Source of the DNA: Quillaja saponaria
Lineage: Eukaryota > Streptophyta > Magnoliopsida > Fabales > Quillajaceae
Length of the DNA stretch: 64,000 nt
Assembly (NCBI GenBank): GCA_029379385.1
Contig: CM055607.1
Coordinates: 16,616,001-16,680,000, forward strand
Direction of reading: 5' to 3'
Shown here: positions 37,624 to 47,568 of the stretch, piece after piece
How positions within the stretch are numbered: position 1 is the stretch's first letter
Layout of the letters: every line of letters begins with the position of its first letter
Made by a program: the position numbers and the translations under genes
Notes under the pieces: model-generated
Database searches by the model: none
Told to the model about the DNA's origin: nothing
The model's input: the letters and a program-made list of their open reading frames with translations, nothing else

Positions 37624-37960
37624 TTGTTTGTTTCAACTTCATCCCACCTCCAACATCAGTTAAATTTTAGTATAATAATTATTTTCTTCTTTCTATCTCC
37701 TAGTTCAACAATAACGCTAAAATCTAAAATAAAAGCAACTAACTCCAAAAGCAAACAAAAAGAGGAACAGGAGGAGAGTAAGAATATAGAAGTAGAAATC
37801 AGAAATAACACTATAGTTAAAGAAGGGGATATTACTTTCACAAGAGATTTTCATAGGTTTTTCAATATTTGTGGGCTTTTAATGTGAAAGTGGAATGTAT
37901 GACCTGCAGTCAGAAATTTCACAACAATTTTGAGGTGTCCATCTATATAGAAAGAGGAGG
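37624..37960 (+). pseudogene. Array unit L8: last unit, truncated
   Basis: Again ATA stands in place of ATG (37711). The frame is open upstream through IIIIFFFLSPSSTIT. About 50 bases of the first finger are deleted (TTTGTGGGCTTTTAATGTGAAAG junction). The unit is cut off soon after the second finger at about 37960, where the array ends. A TATAACAAG box lies at about 37599. Confidence 0.7.
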
Positions 37961-38900
37961 AGGACATATTAGGCAATTTTTTACTTTTTTTAAGATTTCA
38001 TAATTTGCATGATAGCTTATGTAGTGAAAAATAAACAAACCAAAAATTACATTTAAGGCTAAGAAACAAACTATCTTCATGCAAGGAGAATAAGATAGTG
38101 TAGTTACAATATGGTGCACATTAAAAGGTATTAAAATTCATTTTGAGGTACTATTTTGATAAGTCTGAAACGGAAATGATTCGTGAAATGGTATGAAAGC
38201 CACATAAAAATGGCAAATTATTTGGAAATGCATGAAAGCATATAATTTAGTACATAGAATGCTCAAATTACATACCAAAATAAAAATCTTAGGAACAATC
38301 ACATACAACCATAATATTAGGAGCACTTAGGAATCTTATATAACACTAGCATTATCACATGCACTCTCGCGCATGCGCAGATGCCTGTTTTATTTTATTT
38401 TATAGGAATTGTGTAAAATTTTGATGCCTCTTTTTATTTTATAAGAACTATGTAAAATTCTTCTTAGGACGTACTCTTAATTAGTGTATCAAGTTCTTCT
38501 CAGAGTGAACTCCTTTATCAGCATGTAAATTCTTGAACAGACAAATATGACACACACAAACCCATAAGGTCACAAAATATTATTTTTGTTATAAACTAAA
38601 TCAAACCTACTAGTACACATGGGAGAATAAATGACCTATAAGGTCACAAATTACACAAAGCCACACAAGTAGTATTTAGTTTAAACAAGACAATATATAT
38701 GAGACAAACACACATTGCATGTTATGCAAATCATAGGACTCCATCTCTACCTACCCCTATCCACCTCTTCATGAGCACATGACATTCATGGCTTTTTATA
38801 CTATAAACTTTGCATTCTTTTATGTTTACACTACAACATAAATTAGAAGCATAACCATTAGGGAATTTCACATCATTATTGATTCATTCACAAAACAACC
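37961..38900. other. Right flank of the array, no gene seen
   Basis: This is AT-rich sequence with no supported feature. It includes a short repeated phrase (TTTTATTTTATAGGAA...GTGTAAAATT at about 38390-38420, and TTTTATTTTATAAGAAC...TGTAAAATT at about 38432-38458). It may be the 3' part of the CACTA remnant that follows. Confidence 0.35.
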
Positions 38901-40650
38901 TCTCATCATCTTTGCTCAAAGGTTGCTTTCGACTTTAACACTTTTCCATTAACCTCACGCAGCTCCAATTCTAGTCAATGACATATCTCTTTCAAATCTT
39001 GATGCGCTTTTGGATTATCCTTGCTTTAACCTTTAAAGTCCATGACAATATTGAAAATATTGTCAAACACATTTTTCTCAATATGTATGACATCTAAGTT
39101 ATGATGTAGTAGGTTGGTAGACCAATACAACAACTCTCAGAATATACTCATCTTCATCTAATTAATCACCCTTATGTATGTTGAAACATCAAATGAACTA
39201 ACACTAGCAAAAACCTTCTCACCTGACAATCTGGGAGGCGATTAGCTTTTCTCAATGGTGTTCTTTTGAAAATTATTACTTTCATTTTGAAATGGATGAT
39301 TCTAAGGCCAAAATTGATTATGGCAATTAAACCAACATTGTTTTCTACTGTATTTTTGTGTAAAGGATTTTGTACGTTCCATGCATATAGGATATGACTA
39401 GTCTACCATGGGTACTCCACCCATAAGTCATTATGTAAGCTGAAAAAATCATGAATTATCTATAGAAGAGCAGCTCTCATAATAAAGTTTTCCTTCAAAG
39501 ACTTATCAAAAGTCAAGACATCATCTCTCCAAATTATTTTCAAATCACCTACTAAAGGCTTGAGATAGACAATCAAAATTCTTACTAGGATGGAGCAGAC
39601 CAAGAATTAGCAAAGTCAAGAAAGTGTTGTGCTTCCTTCATGCACATGCTTAATGGAAGGTTAGTGAAAAATTTATATGGAGTGACAAACACTGGCCATC
39701 ATAAATATTGAGATCCCGAATTACTAAATGGAGTGAATCCATTTGTTAAGAGCACAAGTCTGACATTTTTTATTTCTTGAGACTATGATGGATAGACTTC
39801 GTTAAATTGCTTACATACCTCCCCATCAGACAGCTGTATCATTAAGTCAGGTTTTTCCCGTTTACCTTCCTTGTGTCATCTCATGTCTTTTGTAGTGACT
39901 TCAGATATATAAGCCTCTGTAACCTCTTTATAATTGGCAATTGTCGCAATACCTTATAAGGTATGTTCTTTTACTACCTTCCTTGAAACAGGGGTTCTTT
40001 ACAAACATCACAAGCAATCATGCACTCGTTTTCATTGTAATACAATTGGCACTAATTTAGAAAAATATCAATATTGTCATATCCTAGTCCTAACTCCTTC
40101 ACTAACTTCTTAGACTCATAAAAAGATCTAAGTAACTTCTTATCCTTAGGTAGAATACCCTTAATAATTTTGACGAATCTATTTTAACAATTCTTTGAAA
40201 CATTGAATTATGACTTGCAATTTAACAGTTGAGTCATGGTTGAAAATATGGTTTCTTCACACCCTACCCATACTGGATCATCTGTAATTGCCAACATCGC
40301 ATAAAACTTTACAGCTTCCAAATTGGGATTCTATCAGGTAGTATTTCATCTTCAACAACATTTGATGGTCTAGCTTTCGCAGACTCCACGATCCCAATAT
40401 TACCGGCTCGACCCTCATTATGTAAACTCCATTTTTTATATGCTGCAACACAATCCTTCTTATAAAGGTGAAGGGCTACTTCTTCTATATTCAGAAATTT
40501 ACTATTATCATAGATTTTGCAAGGATACATAATTAATCTGTCAAATGTATAACCAGTACTGGCAAAGCCATAATTAAGAAAATCTTTAACCCCTTCTCTA
40601 AATTCATCTAACATAGTCCACTACATGACAGTACATCCAACTTCTATCAA
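38900..40650 (-). pseudogene. CACTA TNP2-type transposase remnant
   Basis: Reading the minus strand from 40614 downward: a transposase-associated N-terminal domain (EFREGVKDFLNYGFA, PCKIYDNSKFL, EVALHLYKKD, YKKWSLHNEG), then the TNP2 core in broken frames: LSDGEVCKQFNEVYPS, NVRLVLLTNGFTPFSN, WPVFVTPYKF, NLPLSMCMKE, KENFIMRAALL, and LLHHNLDVIHIEKNVFDNIF at about 39080-39130. This is the canonical order of plant En/Spm TPase. Many stops and frameshifts show long decay. Element ends were not found. It lies just outside the tandem array and differs from the gene inside the 22384-32387 element, which carries the other CACTA protein. Confidence 0.85.
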
Positions 40651-41520
40651 CTGACATGATTGTCTTTGTGTTGGTCATATAAAACTTCAACTCAAATAAT
40701 TAAAATGAATGAACCAACTATTAGAATATATATGCTCTCTACAACCTTCAACCCTATCCTAAGGGTTAGGCCTATCCCATTTGGGAAATCTACACTCTCA
40801 TTCTAATAATATGCTTATTCTTTTTGTCCCCACTTGGTGAAATTCGAGCAGTATTTCTCTATGATCTCCTTGGCACATGACTTAGACAAGTTAATATCGC
40901 TATGTCTATGTATGTACCCAGAGAACATAAAGAAACATGACCAAAATTTCAATCAAATAGACAAAAATTTAAGCATATCACCATAACAAATGGAGTGTTT
41001 GCTTTCCTAAACTGTCCATTTAACTTGAACAATTCAAGAATCACTTTGAATGAAATTAATATACATTTTTTGTGTCAAACGAATATGCATTAGTTCATTT
41101 CAAACAATTCTCAAATAGGTTTTAAGGAATATGATATGCAATGCATATTTAACATATATAGATGTCATTATGAATAGGGTAGTGATATGTGCACTTACGC
41201 AATATTGATAGGTGAACTAAAGTAGAAAATTATAGTAACTTTTGTTTTTGTCTTTTAGTGTATTTGTAGTACACCTATCAATATTTGTAGTATACATATC
41301 AATACCCTTATGAATTGAGATATTAATGAACAAATATATATTAGTCCACAAAGTTATGAAACTTAAATGGAAGAGGAGAAATTGAAAAATTACTTTGTCA
41401 ATGGGGGTCCTAAAACTGTTCCCTTGACTTTTGATTTCTAGTATGATGCTTCCAGTCATAACTGCAAGAGCAATGAACCTCTGGCTACTATTTTTCATGA
41501 ATTTGAGTTTTTTTTTATTT
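40651..41520. other. Intergenic DNA beside the CACTA remnant
   Basis: No gene is supported. The minus-strand ORF at 41217-41552 begins in the first zinc-knuckle copy and runs out into unrecognised sequence. A short direct repeat (AGTAYACCTATCAATA...) occurs at about 41268-41305. Confidence 0.35.
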
Positions 41521-41980
41521 TTTTTATTAAGAGACTTGGAGGAAGCAATCACGAATCCTATGGCCTACAACCATATTTGTAGCATTTACACACTTGCAAT
41601 ATCTCCAAGGCTATTATAGGTAATGCAATTGAGTAAATGTTCCAAATGTGGTTGTATAGGTCACTGGATTCGTGATTGCCCCTTCGAGCCTCCTAATAAG
41701 AATTTCTTGGAGATATTGCAAGTAAGTAAATGCAACAAATGTGATTGTTGGCCACAAGATTTGTGATTGTCCCTCCAAGTCTCTTAATAAAAAAAAATAT
41801 ATTAGGAGATTTGGAGGGGCAATCATGAATCCTGTGACTTATAACCACATTTATAGCATTTACTCACTTGCATTATCTCTAAGACTATTGTAAATAATGC
41901 GATTCAGTAAATGTTACAAATGTGGTTGCATAGGTCACTGGATTTGTAATTGCCCCTCCAAGTCTTTTAATAAAAAAATT
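41521..41980. repeat. Five zinc-knuckle modules in mixed orientation
   Basis: A module of about 85 bp encoding a CCHC zinc knuckle appears five times: minus (about 41525-41605), plus (41612-41700), plus (41703-41790), minus (41798-41888) and plus (41890-41975). The second and fifth copies keep all four ligands: C-S-K-C-G-C-I-G-H-W-I-R-D-C and C-Y-K-C-G-C-I-G-H-W-I-C-N-C (C-x2-C-x4-H-x4-C). The others are degraded. Each module ends in a serine/proline/lysine piece (PFEPPNK or PSKSFNK). Inverted neighbours could pair as a hairpin. No host ORF surrounds them. Confidence 0.7.
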
Positions 41981-42770
41981 CAAAATTCAAATAACTGAGT
42001 ACCCAAAGCTAGGAACAACAAGAATATACAATACAATTGAAATGCAAAATAAGCATTCCTGTGAATGCACTTGAAATATAAATGTAATAAGTCTTCATGT
42101 CAATACATAATTGGATCATGGTAATAATTGAATACAATAATTATTTATAAGAAAATATATATATATATATTGGATAAATATTAAGATTTTAATTAAGGTA
42201 TATATGGATATTTTTTATTGGACTTAAACTCACTAGGATTTATATATTATTAGCTAGAATTAAGTTGTTATGATTTGTACTTTAATTACCTATCTAGGTA
42301 TTTGGATATTTTATTGGACTTAATTAAATTAATATTTTCAAGGTTTTAAGGCATATACAAAAATATTTTTAGGATTTTAAGGCATTGGACTTAAACCCAC
42401 TAAGATTTATTTAAGAAAAAGCTTAACATTTGAAAAATTATAAATCTAATTAATATATAAGAATTTGGATAAGCTAAGCACTAGCTAATTATGTTTTTGC
42501 TTAATTTTTCAACCATTAGTACTAAGCTCCCCTTCTATACCATGACTTCAATTCATCCCCTACCTAAATCATATATAACAATACAATATTAACACCTCAT
42601 ATCTCGGTATATACTAATCAATATATAACTACACATGAATTTATCATTGTGTGAGTAAGCAATTTGTTATATACAAGCAAAACAGTTTCAAATTTATATA
42701 GCTAGCTAACTAACAATACAAAGCAATATTGTATAAATTATATATACAGCATACATGCAGGTGCATGGTG
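41981..42770. other. AT-rich intergenic stretch
   Basis: No gene is seen. A phrase is repeated at about 42205-42240 and 42385-42410 (GGACTTAAACYCACTARGATTTA). (TA)n runs occur at 42158-42170. The sequence ends in CATACATGCAG, which could serve as a splice acceptor for the exon-like segment that follows. Confidence 0.35.
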
Positions 42771-42930
42771 ACTCCACCTAAATTTGAAGCTGACGAAGAG
42801 TGGCCGAACGGTGGCAAGGGATGGCTTTACTACGGCAACTCGGGTGGTGGCGTGGCTAACCAGAGCATACTGGCAATGGTGGAGGAAATAAGAAGGAGAA
42901 AGAAAATCAATCTGAATTTAAATCTAGGTA
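42771..42930 (+). other. Orphan exon-like coding segment
   Basis: This is a clearly more GC-rich block than its surroundings, open from ATGGTGACTCCACC to about 42930. It encodes MVTPPKFEADEEWPNGG, WLYYGNSGGGVANQS and MVEEIRRRKK. The upstream CATGCAG and downstream CTAGGTAGAC look like exon borders (AG|GT... and ...G|GTAGAC). I do not recognise the protein. It may be an exon of a lost or captured gene. The longer ORF at 42729-42989 simply extends it through the presumed borders. Confidence 0.35.
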
Positions 42931-42989
42931 GACTTTTTGCATTTGACCCTGCAAACACTTGTACATTAAGTGGTAGAGGCAAAAAATAA

Positions 42990-43435
42990 AGAAGATATTT
43001 TTTAAATATTTTATTTTATTACTTGCATATGCAGTGCAGTAGACGCAAATGAGGATAACACAGACATAAATCAATTTGGCAAAATATGAGGCTAATTCAA
43101 AATTTCTGCTGTTTGCCAATATGCAGAAGCAAAAAATTAAAGCCAGACGCAGATAAGTTGTACTAAAAATGGCAAGTTATCAGAGTCTGCAAACATAGAT
43201 GCAGATAGTGAAGAGCATACACATATGTTTTTGCTGAATATGCCGCCAAACTGAGTCAATTTCTGCATCTAAGTAGTAAATTTCAGCATCTGCATTTTTA
43301 TTTTATTTTTTACCTATCAAAGGGTGTATTTTACTATATGCAAAAAGTCAATTTGCAGGCACAAATATCTAATATTTGAATCTACATTTTCTATGTATGC
43401 ATTGTGGTAGACGTAGATAAGATAATTTCTAATAG
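42990..43435. mobile_element. Possible CACTA-type end with subterminal repeats
   Basis: A short phrase of the type TATGCAGTGCAGTAGACGCA (43028-43045) recurs in variant form on both strands at about 43120, 43150, 43195, 43265, 43290, 43340 and 43398, and the block stops at TTTCTAATAGTG (43423-43434), whose complement is CACTATTAGAAA. Clustered subterminal repeats leading to a CACTA end suggest one terminus of an En/Spm-like element. No matching left end was found. Confidence 0.4.
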
Positions 43436-43669
43436 TGATAACGATTACCATGATTTGATGTTGATAACTTCGTTGGACTGGATTGTTTGAGGTGATATCT
43501 TAAGACTAGATTTTTTTTTAAATTGTGGCCACATAAAAGTTATATCTTACCAAGAGTTGTTTTCTAAAATATATTTTTAAAATATTTTAAAACTGCAATT
43601 AATGTTATTCAATTGGAAAAATGTTAGTAATTAAATTGGTAAAGATTTTGTCCAATTGAGACCTGTTTG

Positions 43670-44010
43670 TTAGAGCCCATTTAGTTTATGCAATCAATTG
43701 GTTGGGGTTTAAGTACATCTATTTGTGTATGATGTGGATTAGTAATAAGTGTAAGCTGAGTGTCTTCAGAAGTTTTTAATGGGAGTACTATAAGGGTTTG
43801 ATCATAAATAGGCTATATCCCCTCTACTCTTAATCATTGTAATTTTACTCATTGAGAGTTGCAAGTAAGTAGAGAGCATGGGGAAGAAGACCTAGTTAGC
43901 TTGTCTTAAGGATTTGATCAAGGTGTGCTTGCTTGAGAATTCAATTATTCTGCTATTATGGCTTAATCAGATACGTGAGTATCGTGATAATTGTATCATA
44001 AATTCATGTA
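43670..44010 (+). repeat. Possible solo LTR fragment
   Basis: It begins TGTTAGAGCCCATT, contains CATAAATAGGCTATA as a TATA-like promoter and a GAGAGTTGCAAGTAAG leader, and fades at about 44000. This resembles a small copia or TRIM LTR. No end motif, partner or target duplication could be fixed, so this is tentative. Confidence 0.3.
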
Positions 44011-44243
44011 TGTGATCGTTTAATTAATATTACACATGTTAGATTCAAGGGGGCAAGAAAATATTAAAATTGTCATGCATATTATTTAAAAATTCTACAA
44101 TGTGACTAACGTGTTTCTTTTTATAAGGAACATGCTTTCTATTTAATCAAGCGACTAGCCATTGTTACAATGAAAAAGCAAACAAGAGGAAGAAGGCAAG
44201 AAGCTATAAATAGTGAAATACACTAGTAATTGCCTAAACGTTT

Positions 44244-47200
44244 TCACAATTCGTCGTTAACAGACGAGGACGATAATGTTTGTTGTATTTGCTCCTCCAA
44301 ATATGAAGTCTCCGAGCTGGACGTTTTGGAACTACTGCTTAAACTTTCTATCCAGACATCATCGGCCACGACAGAGTTGGAGTCATTGTTGCGATGCCAT
44401 GTCCAGTGTGCATGTGTTTCATTTACTATTCTCAATCTTCCATGACCAAAGCTTGGTTCCCGAAATAATGACAGAGGACTAGCTGGCTTCTTAAACCTGC
44501 ATCATATATAAATACAGTCGACTCAGTTATAACTCATGCTCCAATTATTAATCTTCTTAAATCTAACTACTAATTCTATACAACTATCAATATTGTACTT
44601 ACGTTAATGCAAGTCCTTCTCGATTCCCTCCATCTCCAATCGTCACGTAAACAGGTCCACTCGAATTAGCCTTATTGTCATAAATTCGAGTCTGCAATCA
44701 AACACAACAACATTAATCTAAACCCCTAACAATTAAATAAATTAAAACAATTGAAAAGAAAGAAAGAATGGGACCTACAAATCGTTCATATGCATGAACA
44801 TGGCCAGCAAAAACCACATCAACCCGAGCCTTATAAAGCAACTCTTCCATTGCTTGTCTCATGCTTTCATCTTCACCTTGATGTGCCGTATTAGTATTAT
44901 ACCAAGGTGCATGCAATAACACAATCAACCAAGGTGTTTTCGTCCTATCAACTTTTGCCAAATCAGCCTGAAGCCACTTGTACTGATCCGAGTCAGCATC
45001 AAAATCCGTATAAGAACCCAACATCACTATATGAGTACCGGCAACGTCAAATGAATAGTAAAGGTTTGAGGTTGAGTCACTCTCCTCGTACGGCATCGGC
45101 CAACGAGTGTTGTATGCCTTGAAGCCTTCGGGATAGATGATCGGAAAAGTTTCAATCTCGTGGTTGCCTTCTGTTACCATCCAGGGACGACATGCTTGCA
45201 TATGGCTCCACTAGACGACCAAATGAGTCCCATAACGGTTGGTGGGTATCGGCGTATGATAAGTCTCCTGGTGACAAGAGTACGTCGTAGTCCTTGCTAC
45301 CGACGTGTTTTAGGGTTGATTCTGTCCATTCAGTCTGTCCCAAATCGCCTGCAAATTATGCAATAACAAAACAGAATTGGAAGATGGAGTTTTTACCAAA
45401 AAAATTAGAATGAGCATGGAGTACATAATGGAGAGATTTTGGATCCTCTTGGATCCTCTATAATTCCAATTAAAACTCTAGTCCTTGGAGTTTGATTAAT
45501 TCACACCAGTGAACACCAAGAAAATGTTGCTATGAATTTTAAGGAGTTAGCCTCATGATTAAAAAGAATGTAATATCAGTTCTTATTTTTTGAGTTTGAA
45601 AGTGAGGAGTAGAATTTTCACGAATTCTCTAATACTAGTGTGAATGATATTCATTTGGTTAGTGATAAGAAGGAGATTGGATTTGAATGGTGTGTGAAAG
45701 CTTTTGTTTTTTCTATTCACATAACAATGCTATTTCTATTAGTATAGAGTTGATCTATGACTTAAATTAAGGTACAATTAAAAGGCATAATGAAGGGAAT
45801 CATAAATTAAGAAATATGCATGGTTTCTTGATTGATTATTGGTTGATGGGTCAATCCAAGAATTGTGGCATGATATCTATCTCCTAGTTAGACTAGATAA
45901 ATAAAATAGCTGAGATGCGTTTAAATTGATTCGAAACCAATTTACTACTTAAACAAATAGTTTCAAAAGTACTTACTCATTCATTCATTAAAACATTCAT
46001 AGTATACTCACTGTTTTACTTATTTTTCTTTTATCATTTAAAATATTATCTAGTTACCAACATTATTCCCTTAAACCTTACATTGCAATGATGTGAATGA
46101 ATTAAATTTTATCGTTTGGAGTTCCGTTGAACTCTAGAATTTAAAATCCCATAACCAAGCTAATTGGATTATTCCAAAAGGAAAGATGCTTTACATGGGC
46201 CCTAACCCATCTGATTTTCAGGATGGGCCTACTTTTAGTAGCTATGGTTCTTGGGAAGACTTGTCTATCGGGACCCTTAGTAGTTAGTACAAGCATATAT
46301 TTTGATCTCTAAGTTGTCAGCATCATCGAGCATAATTCAGTTATAAGAGCGACGCTTGCAAACCAGAAAAAGAAAAAAGATGACACACCCTTGAGAAAAG
46401 AAGGATCAATCTCAACCAAAATTTAATTTTATAGAATTTTTTTTTCTTACTGGGTTTGCTTGCTAATGAGTCGTACCTATTTAGACATTGGATAGTTGAA
46501 TAAAATTCGGTAATTAAAATTGAGATAAAGATTTAAATCTTAAAAACAATTATTTTTCATGAAAATCTATCCCTTCAATCTCTTCGAAAAACTTATTATG
46601 AGTTGTTCCTTCTATGTTAGATACTACAACAATTGCTATTACTAGCCAAAAAAAAAAAAAAAAACTATTCATTTATCATATTTATAATTAGTATTATTCA
46701 TTAATTTTGCTAGGCTGCTGTAGATAAGGGGATATTAACTTTTATGAGTTTCTTTTTGTTTTTAATTACTTTAATTGAACTATTAATGGAAACTCCACAT
46801 ATAAAGTAGGCATCACCCATCACCCAATTCAGTTGCAAATTGCAATTATGCAAGTTATCCAATTATCTAAAAGGGTAATGTCTACTCATCTTCATCAACT
46901 TGTGGGAATTTGCTTTGGCTTAAAGTCGCCCGAACAAACTTTAAATTTCAAAGCAATATCAATAAAATATAAAATGGAAACTAAGTAAAAGGAAACGATG
47001 AGAATTACTTACCAACAACGGCAAATTCAATGGGAAAAGTTGAAGGAGGTGTCTTAAAGGAAAATTCGGGTCCGGATCCTCCACACCGGTAGTAATAAGT
47101 TGTGTTAGGCTCTAAAGGACCTATCTTGACGTGGTGAATCTTGCCGGAGCTATAAAAGAAGTAATGGTACGACGTATATTCCCCCGTTGCCTTCCCACCA

Positions 47201-47568
47201 TATTTTCCCGGCTCCGTTCCGTATTCGACAATGGACTGTGTGTGTTTATGTTCCGTTATCCATGAAACTCTAATATGATCTTTCCCCACCAATGAAATAT
47301 GGACCTAGAAATATTAATTAAGAATTAGATGAAGAAAAATAGTTACAAATTAAAAATATATTTGTCATCATTCTAATAATTAGTTAAGTAGAGAGCTGAC
47401 CTGCTGAGGTTCGGATTTGGATCGATGATGGGGAGTGAAGATTACTGCACGAGGAGGTTGACGAGAAAATTCATCATTGTGGGATTGTGAGAGTTGAGGG
47501 AAGAAGAAGAAAAAGGATATGGATATGGATAGGAGAAGAGTAAACACATAATATCTCTCCAACTTCAT
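44244..47568 (-). CDS. Purple acid phosphatase, PAP22-like, with a frameshift in exon 3
   Basis: Five exons on the minus strand: 47401-47568, 47013-47304, 44779-45348, 44603-44691 and 44244-44496, all with GT-AG borders (phases 0, 1, 0, 2). The frame would give 456 aa. There is a signal peptide (hydrophobic LLLSISISFFFFF), an N-terminal fibronectin-like PAP domain (QQ-VHIS...RVSWIT, TYYYRCG), then the metallophosphatase with all five metal-binding motifs: [29 protein letters not shown] and GHVHAYERF. The family hydrolyses phosphate monoesters at an Fe-Zn or Fe-Mn centre in the secretory pathway or apoplast. Odd points: exon 3 carries one extra base at about 45190 (after AS-M, before RPWMV), which throws it out of frame; the tail is serine-rich and ends NDEL. 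The frameshift is either a real loss of function or a sequencing error. TATATATAG lies about 50 bp upstream of the ATG. Confidence 0.9.
45349..47012 (-). other. Intron 2 of the minus-strand phosphatase gene
   Basis: A 1,664-bp intron with GTAAGT at 47007-47012 and TTTGCAG at the acceptor. The equivalent intron of the partner gene is only 146 bp, so this one has expanded. No recognisable transposon ends or coding domains were seen; an A-run lies at 46650-46665. Confidence 0.75.

Larger units (their letters stand above)
20590..37960 (+). repeat. Tandem array of a small zinc-finger-like gene unit
   Basis: Eleven head-to-tail units are visible once two insertions are set aside. Long units are about 680-760 bp: a TATA box in CTTATAAAAAG, about 110 bp of leader (CATCCCACCTGCAAC, TCTATCTCCAAGTT), an ORF of about 95-100 codons or its remains, a purine-rich GGAGGA tract after the stop, then a conserved 3' half ending ACGATAATAACC. 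Short units are about 330-350 bp and lack the coding part. Order: L1, S1, L2, [CACTA], L3, [PIF element], S2, L4, L5, L6, S3, L7, L8. TATA positions: 20595, 21313, 21650, 32410, 34408, 35115, 35834, 36519, 36861 and 37599. I cannot place the encoded protein in a known family. The second half carries one canonical C2H2 finger spacing (C-x2-C-x12-H-x4-H). Confidence 0.85.

Noticed and set aside
20590..37960. CRISPR-like or satellite explanation of the tandem repeat
   Set aside because: Units are gene-sized, carry promoter and ORF parts, and this is plant nuclear DNA; there are no short direct repeats with unique spacers.
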